This document shows positions 32,368 to 44,531 of a stretch of DNA of 64,000 nt, one piece after another; position 1 is the stretch's first letter, and the number at the start of each line of letters is the position of its first letter. Source of the DNA: Diaporthe sp. PMI_573. Its lineage: Eukaryota; Ascomycota; Sordariomycetes; Diaporthales; Diaporthaceae. Location: the NCBI GenBank assembly GCA_021399435.1, contig JAJTUP010000002.1:1240001-1304000 (forward strand). The letters are read 5' to 3'. The translations under genes were made by a program, and so were the position numbers. The notes under the pieces are model-generated. The model saw nothing but the letters and a program-made list of their open reading frames with translations. It ran no database searches and was not told the DNA's origin.

Positions 32368-33529
32368 TCAGTCAAGCTTGTACGCCCTCCTCGCGGTGCG
32401 CGCGAACACCTGCGCCTTCTCGTCGTCGCTGAAGCTGCTCATGAAGCACAGCCTGTCCACGATCTTCCTCCACTTCTCCCACGCGCCATCATCCTCCTCC
32501 TCCTCGCCGTCGACACCGATGGTGCTGACGGGCCAGTCGCTGCCGAACATGAGGCGTTCCGGACCAAAGGCTGCGACCACTACGGCCAGCCAGGGCATGA
32601 TGGACTCGAAGATGTCGTTGGCGGGCTGCCGGCGCAGGGCGTCCGACATCTCGGAGAAGGCGCCAGACAGCTTCATGTAGACGTTGTCGGCCTTGGAGAG
32701 GGTGTAGATTGCCGTGCGCCAGGATATGAAGGCCGGGTCGGCTGGGTGGAGAGTTGTCAGGTCGGGCTTGCAGAGGTGGTCTGCGTGGTGTGGTGGGCGG
32801 TTGTTAGTATTTGATATATACACAATACAAGGCAGGGTGATATCGGAGACAGAGAGGAAATGAAATGGGCTCACTCAGTATAAAGGTGACCTTCTCCGCG
32901 TCCGGGACGCCGTCATGCGCCCGCTCGACCATCGCGACAGTCTCCTCGAGCTGCGCCCTGCCACGGCGGTGCTGGTCGACGCCGACGTCGAAGACGAGAC
33001 CCTTACGACCGAGCAGCTTCAGCCCCTCGATAAATTGAGGTTCCAGCATGGTGCCGTTAGGCTTATCCTGCAGCAGGTACCGGAACCCCTTGACCTTGGC
33101 CCAGACGCCCTCGCCGCCGTCTCTGTCGCACGCCTCGCGCACAAGCCCGATATACTTCTCCAGCGCCTCGGGCCCCGCAGGCAGCGGTGCCCAGGGGACG
33201 ATCCCCAGACATAGCGAGGCGTCCTTGGCCTCGTGGCCCTCGCCCTCCCGGGGCCGCCCGCCCGCGATCCGCGCCAGCCACGATACCTCGGCCAGGGGTT
33301 GCTTCCACCCTCCCTCCGGGGTGGGGTCGGACTCGTCGTTCTTGCGGTCCGTCTCGAGGAAGACGAAGCCCGAGAGGATGTCGTGCTGGGCCGCCGTGGC
33401 TGCCCTGTATTCTGAGAGGGAGTGCTGCTTGTAGAGCGGCCCTTCTGGCTTGGCCCAGGCGAGGGTGTCGAGCTCGCTGGAGGGGAAGAGGTGGATGTGC
33501 GAGTCGATTATGGGGACTGGGGTCGTCAT
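32368..33529 (-). CDS. Amidohydrolase-2 family metal-dependent hydrolase/lactonase (two exons)
   Basis: Exons 33529-32875 and 32780-32368 (intron 94 nt, donor GTGAGC, branch ATACTAAC, acceptor CACGCAG) give 355 residues. The join produces FILNHLCKPDL, a typical barrel strand of this family. The start ATG at 33529 directly precedes the N-terminal metal motif PVPIIDSHIHLF (His 11 and His 13). The late motif ERLMFGSDWP carries the conserved aspartate of the amidohydrolase fold. Relatives hydrolyse sugar lactones, such as fuconolactone or rhamnonolactone, or 2-pyrone-4,6-dicarboxylate. No sugar-catabolic neighbour helps to choose between them. An acidic insert (GEEEEDDGAW) follows the aspartate motif. 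Exon 1 is markedly GC-rich. Confidence 0.88.
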
Positions 33530-34800
33530 CTTGGGCTGTGGTTCGGCGAGGGGCCTTGTGTGTATCCTTTGTCTGTTTGGGACGAGGTCTGCACCAAGGC
33601 GATGCCAGGAGAGCTGCTGGGTCGTCGAAGGAGGCGTGTCGTCTCTGCGGATGGGCCTTGCCAGAGTAGTGGTACAGAGTGAACAATTGGACAGTGTGAT
33701 GTGCCTATAATATAGATTGGGAAGGTATGGTGAGAAAAGTGCCTCCTTGAACAACAGAATTTACAAAATGGTTGGAATATGCTGGCCTGGAAGCCGGGAG
33801 GGGACATGGTAAATAGAGCTCGGGAGTTGAACGTCACGATGCGGGGCTACACAGCACATCTCCAACTGCTGTACCCCGCTGTGGGCACTTGAGAACTCCA
33901 CCGACTCAGGGGAAGCATTGCCCCGAGACGACGGCGGGTGAGCTAGAGAATAACGGGAAATACCCGTCGGATGGGCTTGCTTAAGTTCATCTGATATCGG
34001 CCTGGCAGGTCCTGTCTCGGGAGGGCGGGAGCTTCAATGTCACAATACTAATCGAATAAGGGCGGTCACAGGCACGAAGGAGCTTGAACATGTCCAATGT
34101 ATAGATTCAAAAGTCATCTAAACATTGCTTTGCCTGATCTTGCAGAGGCCAGTGCCTCGCATCAGTCCGTCCACCCCCTTACAACAACCGCCAGAACAGT
34201 GGCATGCTTGGAACCTTCATACATACAGCCAGATCCCAAGTACCATACATTGCCAAGAGGCTGGTCTGCCACCTCTCATCGACTGATCACAGATCAGGAT
34301 GAGTGAAGACGGCGCCTCGAGTTTGATTGTCCGAAACAATTGGATCATTCCAAAACGAACGAAAATTAAAGTTTCATACGGCCCGCCATACCCTCGGCGC
34401 GGAGGGATAGTCTCAGCCGTATGGGATCGCAGCATCGACCCAGCTGGTTGTGGGTTGCACGCGGTATCGCAACGCAATCGAAGAGCTCACACGGGCAAGG
34501 GGTGATTGGCCCGCGAAGACGAGAACCAGTTGAGAACCAGTCTGCAACTGCTCCCGCCTGCAAGCCAGCCCACTGTGCCCAGAGCACCAATGTCGATGGT
34601 GCGCGCGTGTAGCAACAAGTACATTCGAGACAGGTTGGACTTCGTCAGACCACAGCTTGTGTGGGAGATGTCTTCCTGCTCGGAAATGAATGAAACGGCC
34701 TTTTTCTTCTCCGTGGGCCTGGTGTCATTTTTTTTGTTTCCCTTCTCAGGTGACCTTGATCATCCTCATTACTTTCCTCAAGCTCCGTCGCTGATCCCAT
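33530..34800. other. Intergenic, no gene seen
   Basis: Upstream of the amidohydrolase and downstream of the EsdC-like gene. It contains a 10-bp tandem duplication (AGAACCAGTTGAGAACCAGT) near 34520-34541. No gene is supported. Confidence 0.5.
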
Positions 34801-35721
34801 CTAGTGGCGAACGACGATGCCGTTCCGGCGCGAGGAGCTCCTGTACTCGCCATCCTCAGAGGAGCAATCACTGCTGTCATCACCATAGCCGCAGCGGGAC
34901 CCACCGCAGTCGAGACGAACGCGCTCGCCCTTGCGTGTGATGCCGTAGCGCTCGCACGTGCAGTTGGAGCAGTCTGACCCAGGGGTGCTGTAGCCGGACA
35001 TGCTGCTGTTGGGGCTGGAGCTGTCTGAGCGGTACGACAGGGACGAGCCGCTGGAGGATGACACGGGCGACTCGGACATGTTGCCGAAGTCCGTGGTGAT
35101 GTACTCGGAATCGTAGGGGTAGTCCTCGAGTCCGGCGGAGCCGAAGCGCTCGGCCAGCTCGTCGATGGACTCGTCCGAGAAGTCCTTGTTCAGGATGTGG
35201 CGGTCTCCTCGTGGGGACATGGGCTTTGGGGCCTGGATCTGAGAAATGGACAGAGGGCGGCCCTTTGGCACGTCGACGGACAGAGAAGCCCGCGATGAGC
35301 GGTGGGACTTCTCACGGCTGGACGAGGAGTGGTGGCGAGATGAGGATGAGGAGGAGTGGTGCTTGGAGCTGCTGGAGGACTTGGAAGAGGAGTGGTGGGA
35401 TGAAGACGAGGACGAGGACTTGGACTTGGGAACGTCCAAGATGTTCAGTTCACGTCCGGTCGTGGGCTCCTTGGTGGAGGCCTCGCTGGGGTTGTGCGAC
35501 ACGTGGTAGCCATCGATGATGTAGTAGTACCAGTATCGCTGGCCTGGGGCGAGGGTGGCGCTCTGGAAGCGAAAGGTGCCCTTCCAGGTGCCCTTTGAGG
35601 AGTTCTTGTCCTTGGACAGGGGGAGCTGTCCGACGTAGTTGTCCCAAGAACCGAGAAGGTGGACAGTCTTGACGCCAGCAGAAACGCGGAGGGAGAAAGA
35701 CAGCTGTGTTGTTGACGACAT
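34801..35721 (-). CDS. esdC: EsdC-like protein with N-terminal glycogen-binding-type (CBM48/AMPK-beta-like) domain
   Basis: Single-exon gene of 306 residues. Residues about 5-95 form an E-set/CBM48-like domain: LSFSLRVSAGVKTVHLLGSW, then DNYVGQLPLSKD, GTWKGTFRFQ and RYWYYYIIDGYHVSHNPSE. The GSWDNY and YYYIIDG segments are hallmarks of the AMPK-beta-type carbohydrate-binding fold. In Aspergillus nidulans, EsdC carries this domain and is required for early sexual development. The middle (about 100-145) is an extreme Ser/His/Lys tract. The C-terminal part contains a compact cysteine cluster (CSNCTCERYG, then RLDCGGSRCGYG) that could bind metal, and ends in a Ser/Arg-rich tail. Assignment to EsdC rests on the domain and overall layout. 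The 4.4-kb gene-free upstream region would suit a developmentally controlled gene, but that is inference. Confidence 0.8.
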   Translation of the reverse strand: MSSTTQLSFSLRVSAGVKTVHLLGSWDNYVGQLPLSKDKNSSKGTWKGTFRFQSATLAPGQRYWYYYIIDGYHVSHNPSEASTKEPTTGRELNILDVPKSKSSSSSSSHHSSSKSSSSSKHHSSSSSSRHHSSSSREKSHRSSRASLSVDVPKGRPLSISQIQAPKPMSPRGDRHILNKDFSDESIDELAERFGSAGLEDYPYDSEYITTDFGNMSESPVSSSSGSSLSYRSDSSSPNSSMSGYSTPGSDCSNCTCERYGITRKGERVRLDCGGSRCGYGDDSSDCSSEDGEYRSSSRRNGIVVRH

Positions 35722-38700
35722 TTTGATGTACTAGTTGCCAGTGATTTGATACTGAAAATTAATGCTGCTGCTCCGGATTGAACTTCGGAATTCGTTTCTC
35801 TGAAACAATAAAGATGTCGATGCGAGCAAGTAAACCAGAAATTGTTTTATTAGGAACAGTCGTAACCGTGGATTGGGTATTAGAGGGTTAGTTGACCGGC
35901 AACTGATGCTTGTGTTAATTTGGGGGTGTTTTTTTGGTTTGATTATGGGATGTGATTAGCGAACAAAAGATCAATAGAGCACAGCTCTATGATTGAAAAC
36001 AGAAAGAACAAGGGGGGAAGAAACGACACAAAAACGAAGAACTGGTTTGAGGAATTGAGGGCTTGCTGAAGAGAGGAAAGAAGAGAAGAGACAGAGTTTG
36101 GGAGGAGGGGGCCAACCATTATATGTCGAGGCCAACAATGACGGCCCGCACGGTTGTGGGTTACCGTTACCCGGACAAGCCATACGACCAACAGATTCAC
36201 AGTCGGTGTTGGACAGCTCTGGACGGAGCCTTGTCGGGTGGTTTCCTTTGCTTCGCTCGTGTCTTCCCTGCAGTGCGCAGCAATCATGATCCATGCCGCT
36301 CGATGTGCCCCGTTGGCTCGCATGCATGAGCATACATAGCATCAGTACATGGTACCGTGCATGTAGTGTATACGCAGTAACCATGGCATACCGGCCGGCA
36401 TGGAGATCTCGGATCACCCACACACATCGCTTGATGCGGCCACGAAGCCAATGAGAAGGGCGTCGACCAGGACTAGCGGGTGTGCTGGTCCCCATAGTGG
36501 GGAGCCGGAAGTCGATATCACAGCGCGGAAGGGAGGGGGCCCATGACCGATCCCATCTCGTCGCTCGTCCCATTCCACACTACCACGGCATGCCATCCCG
36601 TGGCTGCTGACACTGTAACGCTGCCGCAAGTTGTTAGCAGGCTCTGGGCACTTTGGGCACAGCAACAAGGCAGCCAGTGGCACTCTGGCGGCGGCATGCG
36701 GGACATTACTTGTCGATGGGGGAGATGACGGCACTACTGCATGCTGGGCGGTTATGCAGGTGAATGGTCGGCCAACATGTGAGTGAGCCGGAGCGGAGGT
36801 GGGAAAAGAGGAGAGGCTGGCAGGCTGGTGGGAGGAGAGGGTCAGGTCGAGCTCTGGATGGTCGGCTGTTTGGTGGTGCTACCCTGGCCAGCGTCTAAAT
36901 CCCTGCCCGCATCGGCCAATGGGCGACCACTGCTTGAGTGTGGACAACCTTGAAGCTTCTGCTGACATCCGCCGCTCCGCTGGGCCACCGCAACTGTGGA
37001 AGCTCAACCTTTTTTGGCTCCCGTCTTTTGACAGGACAAAAGTCACCCCCCTCCACCTTTCTCCAGGGGCTCCACCCCCCTTCTCCCTCGATCTCTACTC
37101 TCGGCGTCAATTCTCCCCTGCTCCTGCTGGCTGTTCTGGCCTCGCCCAATCACGGCATACATCGCATCCTTTTGGTCGTCAAATGTGGCTGCATAAGGTG
37201 CCATGCGAGAGGAAAGGAAGTCTAGAGTCCGCAGTGGAGCCGGAGCCACTGACAAGTCACTCGACTCGATCATCATGATTCTTCGTCCTAAGCTTGTGTC
37301 CACCAGTCACAAGCGGGCCTTCTGGAATGCCACGGTCTGACCAAGTGCCGCTCAACTGCGCGGTGCCACATCCGTTCCTCGATCCATCACAGGACAATAC
37401 ACAGTACAAGGCGAGGCTCGGGCCCGAACCGGTTGCGCAGCTTGGCCAACAGTACTCTGTTGCACGCGCAGACTGACCTGCGACTCAACGAGGACGAGAC
37501 ATCTGGTCGGATCGAATCGGGTTGGTTCAGGTCAGGTCAGATCAGATCGGATCGGATCAGATCAGATCAGACCAGCGCGGCTCTGACGTTCGTCCTGCTA
37601 CCACCAAGACGTGATATCTTTTGTTAATACTGTGGTAAACAGCCCTGGCAGACATGGCACGCAACCACTCTTTTTCTTCGTCCGACCAGCAACCACGAGG
37701 CCAGACAAGGGTGCCGGGCGGGCATGGGTAGCTTCAGCTCGACGCTGCCCCTCCAGGCGACATGCAGCCCTCTGCATGCATGCAGAATGTGCGTCTCCAC
37801 CAAGGCACTTGCAAAAAGCAACCTGCAAGCTGCAAACTCCTCCGCTGAGCTTCCCATTGGGGCAAGGGCACGGCGCATGCGGATGATTCCCGGTGTCTAA
37901 GATTCGATCATCGCCCGAATGACGACCCAGGCATGCATCCCATCGTGACCTGCCGGCGACTATCTGGTCTATGCGGCATTTCACTTGATCGGTGAGTCGA
38001 GAAACAAACGGGCACACAGGACCGACCTCACAGCCTGACCGCCGGCCTGGTGGACTACTACTACTGTATAGTGCTACCCATCCTGTCTGTACCCACTGTT
38101 CACAAACTCGCGATTACTGCGTCTAATAACTGGAGACTCCGCGACACATGCCTGCCCATTATTCGAGGCCCCAAAATAGCACCCGCGTGCAACAGGTCTC
38201 CACCGACGGACAACTGACTTGACTGGTGCTCGAAAGACCGAATCGCATGCCAGAGCCCCTCCTCCCCACTCCCATGCGACCTCAATGACATAGGTCTCTT
38301 GAGTCGGTGCTTGGGCAAGACACAGACTCGAAGCAGGGTCTTCTTACCTGGTCTCCTTTGGTTGTCTTTTCCCGGGCGGAACTTGACAGGTTGTGGCGTA
38401 TGCACCCAACGCCTTGGCTGCTGCCGGAGAATCATGGCCGTCTCCGATATGGCTCTGCAATTCAGGAGGTGGCTGCAGGGCATAGAGCGCCTGATCGCTG
38501 TCTCTGCTGCCGTAGGCGAAGCCATCGCTTTCCCTGGGCTAGCTGCAGCTGCTGTCTCACCGAGAGAGACTGGTGCGTCTCCATCGAGAGCCTCCGCATC
38601 GGATTTCTCAGCGAATGAGCTAGACAGGCTTCACTCTGGCTTTGCCTCGCGATCTCTGCTTGAACTCACGAGGCCTCGTGAGTCCGAGGTCGATGCACCC

Positions 38701-40129
38701 TTGTGGAGGCATTCGTACACCCTTCCGCGCGTCCGGGCGGCTCTTTATTCCCACAGCCGCCTTTGGCCTCACTAGATCTATCCCGCAACTATAATCCCTA
38801 TATCCATCACATAATAGATCAGTCCACAATCCACAGTCAGTGAGACCCTGCCTCCACACTTGAGGTTGTATGCCCTCCCATCCTACATATGCATGAACTT
38901 TCACTAGCCTCGGCGGGTAGTAGGCGCACTAGTAGCTGGTCACAAGCAGCTTGCTGTGGATGTGGAGAAGGGATATGTGCCTAGGAAGTCTCCTGCTGCG
39001 ACGCTCCACCGTTGCTCAAGTTGAACTACTGTGTACAAACTCAACGGCAATAGCGTATGTGATGCATCTGGGTCTCAAGGTGGATTGGTTCGTCGTACAA
39101 GGCCGTGCAGGGAAGCCCGCGTCTAGGACATTCATGTGCTTTCCGCCCGGTCGGTCAGGTCCGCAAAACAATGATGTCTCGGTCGGTACTATGTACACTT
39201 TATTGTTGGATCCTTTTCAACGTCCACGGGCTACAGAATCTAGCATCACAAATGGCGACAGCTTCCAAGCTCGCAGGCACGATTGGGCAAGTGCTCCAGT
39301 TGTCACGAGGGACTTGCTGCAATGCCAGCTCCTCGCATGCGCTCGACGCTGAAGTGACTCTGTCAACGTGAAAAAAGCGGCGCTCCGTGTCCTCAGTCGG
39401 AAGTATTGATCGCCTCGGGACTGTCGGAAATCTACATCAATGGATTGCCGAGAGATAAGTCTCGGCACTTTGCATGTCTGGGGAGGTTGAGCAGGACATT
39501 CTCCGGTCTCCGTTGAAACATTTGGTGGCAAGATTTCGGGCCACTCGAGGTTTGAAGCATACGATTTCGGGCTTTGGTCAGCCTTTCAGACCTGGACGCT
39601 GGGCAGACGGGCACCATTGACCGGGTCGCTCCGACTGGCCAGCTGCTTTCTTGTTCGTCACTGTGAGAAGGCTAGTGGGTCCTCCGCCTGCTAGATCTGG
39701 TGAGACTCGATCCTATCAAGCCATGCGCAATCTGAGCCTAAGAAACCCCCTTTCGAACTGGCGTTGGTCGCACCGAGATGCTGTCCCGCGAGCTTGCACA
39801 TGGCAGCTTGGACGTGACGGCGGAGGCACACGCCGAAAAAAAGCCATGTTTTCTGACGAAAATTTGTCTTCGCCCGTTCCGCGGCCATGGTTTCAGTTTT
39901 GGCGGCACAGGTTTCCACGCTGCCGGCCTGCTACGCATTGGACCGCAGGAGTCGGCCACATGGCCGGCTCGGCTTATAAGATAGGCGTGGTCGGGCTCGC
40001 TTGAAGGAATAATATCAGTCAATTTCCAAAATCCAGAGTTGATAGACAACAAAATATCCCCGTTACATCTGCAAAATTCATGAAACTGAGCCGAGCTCCT
40101 GTGTGCGCATCTCCTGCTACTTGTCCAGC
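35722..40129. other. 4.4-kb intergenic region between divergent genes
   Basis: The longest gene-free span in the window, between the EsdC-like gene (-) and the HD-domain gene (+). Frames of up to 200 codons exist but have no motifs and overlap heavily on both strands. It contains a GATC-rich 5-bp repeat (listed separately). Confidence 0.5.
37526..37573 (+). repeat. GATC-rich 5-bp tandem repeat
   Basis: Nine or so consecutive 5-bp units of the types GGTCA, GATCA and GATCG, seen as a run of TCAGG/TCAGA/TCGGA. The tract lies in the gene-free region upstream of the EsdC-like gene. Confidence 0.8.
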
Positions 40130-40798
40130 ATGGCAGTCACCGTCCTCCTCGACTCTGACCCTCTGCTACGCTCAGTAGTTTGTTTCGTCCGGCAATACAT
40201 GTCACAAAATGACGCCTCCCACAACTTCGAACACATACAACGCGTGGTCAACCTCTCGCAATACATCTATACACATTCGGCAGAACCCCTCCGCCAACAC
40301 CTCGACATCAGGCTGATCACCCTCTCGGCCCTCCTCCACGACGTAGGCGACAGGAAATACCTAAAGTCGGGCGAGGACCCGTTCACAATGGTCTACACGC
40401 TTCTTCGGACCCTCGGCGCCCCGGAGGACCTCGCGGCGCGCGTGCAGGCCATCTGCCTCGGGGTGTCATACAGCTCCGAGGTTCAAGACCCGGATCGCAC
40501 GCTCCGGCTGATCCGCCTACACCCGGAGCTGGCGGTGGTGCAGGACGCGGACCGGCTCGACTCGATCGGGGCGATCGGCGTGGGGAGGTGCTTCACGTTC
40601 AGCGGGGCGCGGACGGACTCGTCGAGCATGGAGGAGGCCATGGGGCAGGTCGAGACGAGGCTGCTGCGCGTGGGCGAGATGATGAAGACTGAGGTGGGCA
40701 GGAGGTTGGCTAAGGAGAGAAGTAGGAGGCTTAGGACGTTTAGGGACTGGTGGAGGGAGGAGGAGGGAATGGTTGGGATGAATGGGGTGTGTTTCTGA
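40130..40798 (+). CDS. HD-domain phosphohydrolase
   Basis: Single-exon gene of 222 residues, started at the ATG at 40130 (the frame extends upstream without a better start; context CAGCATGGC). The HD-domain metal ligands are all visible: H31 and H35 region in ASHNFEHIQRV, the H-D pair at 70-71 in SALLHDVGDRKY, and a late aspartate in QDADRLDSIGAIG (about 139-141). This order (H...HD...D) defines the HD superfamily of metal-dependent phosphohydrolases acting on nucleotides or other phosphate esters. Size and the DADRLDSIGAIG segment match a small HD group found across bacteria and fungi whose substrate is not well established. The C-terminus is rich in Arg and Glu (RRLRTFRDWWREEEG). Confidence 0.85.
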   Translation: MAVTVLLDSDPLLRSVVCFVRQYMSQNDASHNFEHIQRVVNLSQYIYTHSAEPLRQHLDIRLITLSALLHDVGDRKYLKSGEDPFTMVYTLLRTLGAPEDLAARVQAICLGVSYSSEVQDPDRTLRLIRLHPELAVVQDADRLDSIGAIGVGRCFTFSGARTDSSSMEEAMGQVETRLLRVGEMMKTEVGRRLAKERSRRLRTFRDWWREEEGMVGMNGVCF

Positions 40799-42738
40799 GC
40801 GGGATGGGTTGGGCTGGTCTGGGATATCTTTCTTCATCCTCATCATTTCTTCGTGAGCTGCGGGAGCTAGGACATTGTTCACGCACAACTCGAGAGGTTC
40901 TTCAAGTTGGTTTTGGCTGTCGGAGTAAGGATGGCACTTTCACTCGGTCTTTTTGTATATTCTACGGCAACTTTCTGGGCGTTTACCTGTTTCCTTAAAC
41001 TATATCCCATCTTGGACGTCGAGGTTGGAAGGAATCGATGAGCTGGTGCCGTGTGGCAAGGGTACAGGACTAGACGAAAATCATGACCAGACAAGAAGTC
41101 ACCACTTTACCTTTTGTGGTTTGCAATGAACCGCTAAACATATGTTTCTCCCGAGTCGTTCTCCCCATTCATGAAAAGACCGCGAGCAACACCATTGGGA
41201 TCATTATATCCCACATCCCTCTTGGCAATGGTGTTACGCAATCAGAAGCCGTAAAGGGGACAAGGAGTATCAGCTGCCACGCGAAAGGATTTCTAGGCAG
41301 CAAAATATTCTCCACAACTCTCCCGGCAGCTATCTTGACAAGCGTCCGGCCCCCTTTTCCCTCGCCCTGCCTTTTCGGCGACCAGCGATGTCAAAGCGCA
41401 CCTCAGCTGAGCCGGCATGCACTCACAGTTGCAAGCGCATGGCTCAATTAGGTTATCGTCCTGCGTGGATGTGAGACAGCATTCGGGTCCGTTTTCTTTC
41501 AATTGATGCTGTGCGACTTTTTCGGCTGGCTGGCGGCGCGGGCGTTGGTAGTACGCCAGCAACGTCTCACAGCAATCAGCATGAGCGGGTGATGCATGCT
41601 CCTTGTGTCTGATCTCACTGGTATCGATGCACTTTGGGCGGAAGTGAAGTTGGAAAAGCCACTTCGTAATCCGAGATTTATTTGGAGGATGATTCGTGCC
41701 CCGTGTGTGTCTATCTTGACTCGAAGCCCTTGGCTGGTGAGACCTCACGGCTGGTCTGGGAGTACAATACCACCAGATGCCCGGTCAATTCGAATAGTAA
41801 GCTAACACGTGTGTATGTAAGACACAGAGACCACGTTACCCAACGCTGAACTTGTCTTGCCCTTGTGTCCGTGAAAAGTCGCGGCCCCTCGCTTATTTGC
41901 CAGCGGCTAGATTGGCGGAGCTCGTGTTATGATGCCCTGATGTCTTTCGTCGTACGCAGGGCTGGCTGGGCCTTGCGAAACGCAAACACAGCTTTTCCCC
42001 TTGAAAATCCACCAGTCAGTTTTAGGACAGTTTCTGCGTGGGCTGTTTTCCTCCCGTAAGACTCGGAGACACCGACTACTTTCTTGAATCATGCAGGTTT
42101 TGCATAATTGTTCTCGACGGGAATATTCTTGGAAGGAATTGGAGTTGTACAGAAGATGCAAGTAGAGGACAGTATCATAATTCCGATTATTTCGAATGTA
42201 TTCCGAAGGAAACACAACGGCAAGAGACCGTTTCAGTATATGGTGTTACACATCCTTATGTGTTGACCACGGCCTAGCAGCTCGAATTTATCATTGATGC
42301 ATCTCATGACGTCGGATCAGAGAAGGTCAAACTCCACATGCGCAGGTAATATGTCACGCATTGCACCACTGCTCTATTCGTGCAAAAGTGACGCCACTAT
42401 TTACCATAGGCACATAGTGTATATATTGTGACATAATAGTATTAGACGACGGATCTCGATTTCAGATCGAGCATGGAAGCGAAGAGAAAGTAGAGAAAAG
42501 AACCAAGTTCCATGGCTATCGCCTTCAGCTTGCCCTAAACTACCCTCAATCTATGAGGAACTTGAAGTTGCGTGGTGTGGACTTGACCGTCACCCAAGTG
42601 AAATCTAGTCAAACCAAAAAGGAAATCTCGACTTCAAATGGGATTGTAAATAAGCCTTCATCACAGCAAGCAAAAGCAGCCTCAGTGCCTATGCTACCGT
42701 CCTCATTCAGGATCGGTCAAGTCCCGCGTTCAGCTACC
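40799..42738. other. Intergenic, no gene seen
   Basis: Convergent region of about 1.9 kb between the HD-domain gene (+) and the GPI wall protein (-). AT content is higher than in the flanking genes. No domain-bearing frame was found. Confidence 0.5.
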
Positions 42739-43612
42739 TCAGATCATGGCACCAACTAGCAACCCAATAACACCGAGCCCAACACCAACATGATTGGCCG
42801 CTGCACCCGCAGTAGGAAAAGAAGTGGTTGAGACCGCAGCCACAGAAGAAGTAGAGGTAGAAGTAGAAGTGACCACAGGGCCAGGCCCGGAGATGCTTGG
42901 TTCGGTGGCGGTGCTGGCGGCGGGCGGAGGTGAGCCCTCACCGCTGGGATTGTTTGAAGAAGCAGGCGGTGGCATAACAGTCGTGGCAGACGTAGCGGAA
43001 GTGGTGACTGACGGCGGCGAAGACCCGGTCACAGCTCCTGTGGAAGCTGTGCTGCTCTCGCCCTCCGTGCACACGGTCGTAGTAGCCGTTCCACTGATGT
43101 GGTCTGAGTCCGACGAAGCTGAATTCGAAACCGATGAGACAGTCACGCTCTGCGTTAGTGTCGTGGCTATCGTTGCGGAAGATGAGGTTGCAGTATAAGT
43201 AGGCGTGCAGTCCTTGGCTGGTAGGGTGAAGGTGCCATTGTAGTTGCCAGAGCCGCCATACACGACGCAATTCTTGCTGCAAGCCGCGTCGCCCGTGGTA
43301 TTTGAGGTTTGCCAGCAGGGAGAAAAGGTGTTCCCGGTTGGAGGCTCCCCGGCAAGATTCTGATTTATTGATTAGTCTCATCGGCCTGACCATAGCCCAC
43401 GAAGACAGAAGAATGAAACTCACGTCGTTACAATTACCAGGCTTCCCAGCGGCGTCCTTATCACACCGCAAGATGATGTCGGTCTTCATTGGGTCTCCAA
43501 GACAGTACGCCTGGTTCGGTTGAGCGCATGTGTATTGCCCAGTCGTTGCGTTGTAGCTGAACTGAGCTGCAGCCAGGCCCGCAGCTGCGGCGACGACCGT
43601 GGCGGTTTTCAT
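42739..43612 (-). CDS. GPI-anchored Ser/Thr-rich cell-wall protein (two exons)
   Basis: Exons 43612-43424 and 43359-42739 (intron 64 nt, donor GTGAGT, branch GACTAAT, acceptor AATCAG, phase 0) give 269 residues. The start ATG at 43612 (CACCAAAATG) opens a signal peptide of about 17 residues, so the mature protein begins QFSYNATTGQYTC. The N-terminal domain (about 18-120) has eight or more cysteines on both sides of the intron (for example NQAYCLGDP, CDKD, PGNCND, SPCWQT, CSKNCVVYGG). A Ser/Thr/Pro-rich stalk follows, then a hydrophobic C-terminus (VGLGVIGLLVGAMI) that fits GPI-anchor addition. It is a typical uncharacterised fungal wall protein of Pezizomycotina; no enzyme motif is seen. Confidence 0.85.
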
Positions 43613-44531
43613 TTTGGTGGCAGGAGTAACTGAGCAATATTTCTTGGCCGATTTCTTGGGTTGTAGGATGATTTGCAATGAAGTGGCGACACTCTCCCAT
43701 CCATTTATATGATCTCGGGATCCAAGGGCCTAGGCAGGCGACAAGTGCGGTCCCGGTCCCTCTTGTGCCCGGGGCCACAGAGACAAGTCAGTGTGCAAAA
43801 CACACGATGCAACCCAAATTAAAACACAAGAAGGGCCGATCCGTCTGAAATAAGAACACCGATCACCCAGACCGGGTGGTTTGCTACTCGTCAATCTCGC
43901 TGGCTGGGTGATGTCAAACCCTTGGGAGCCAGCTTATTTGGGCGTTGGCGATACAAGTGGTCCGGTGCAAGGCAAAGGAGATGAGGGTGAGTACTTGCAT
44001 TATATGAAAATGATCTGGGACAGCGACCCTGAGACATCGTAGCCACTCATCGTTCGGCAACTGTATCGGGTTACACCCCTGACGTCCTGGTGCAAGTGCA
44101 ATTTACGCATTCGATCAATGAGGGGCCGAGGACACGGCATCGCACACGACTGATGAGCACTTAGCGTCCTCCATGTCACCGGCCACAACACCGCAGTCAT
44201 GCTTGCTAACCTTCCGAGAGCCTGTTTGAGAAACTAAATTAGCCTTCTTTCAGGTATGTCTTCCAAGGGCCTTGTCACAGCAGCGTGGAATTTCTTCGGT
44301 TTCATCAAAAATTCACCCTTCCGTGTGTCTTGGTAACGGAGTCATTGTAAAAGAAGGTGCCTCAACGAGGCTTGAAAGTACACAGAGCATAATTGTGGTC
44401 ATTCAATGGCTTTAGACTTGTATTCTATCTTGATACATAGCAATATGTGCTACGATCTAGGGTACTGGTTTTAACCACATATGCTCTGTATCAAGTATGC
44501 CTGTGTCAGCCAGGTAATTTGAATGGCAGGG
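43613..44531. other. Intergenic, no gene seen
   Basis: Upstream of the GPI wall protein and downstream of the GT8-like gene's stop codon. No coding signal was found apart from the TATA-like element. Confidence 0.5.
43701..43710 (-). promoter_or_regulatory. TATA-like element of the GPI wall protein gene
   Basis: On the minus strand this reads ATATAAATGG, about 90 bp upstream of the start codon at 43612, a normal distance for a TATA box with a short leader. Confidence 0.45.

Noticed and set aside
35971..36573. Minus-strand frame of 200 codons upstream of the EsdC-like gene
   Set aside because: No motif and heavily overlapped by other frames; not supported as a gene.
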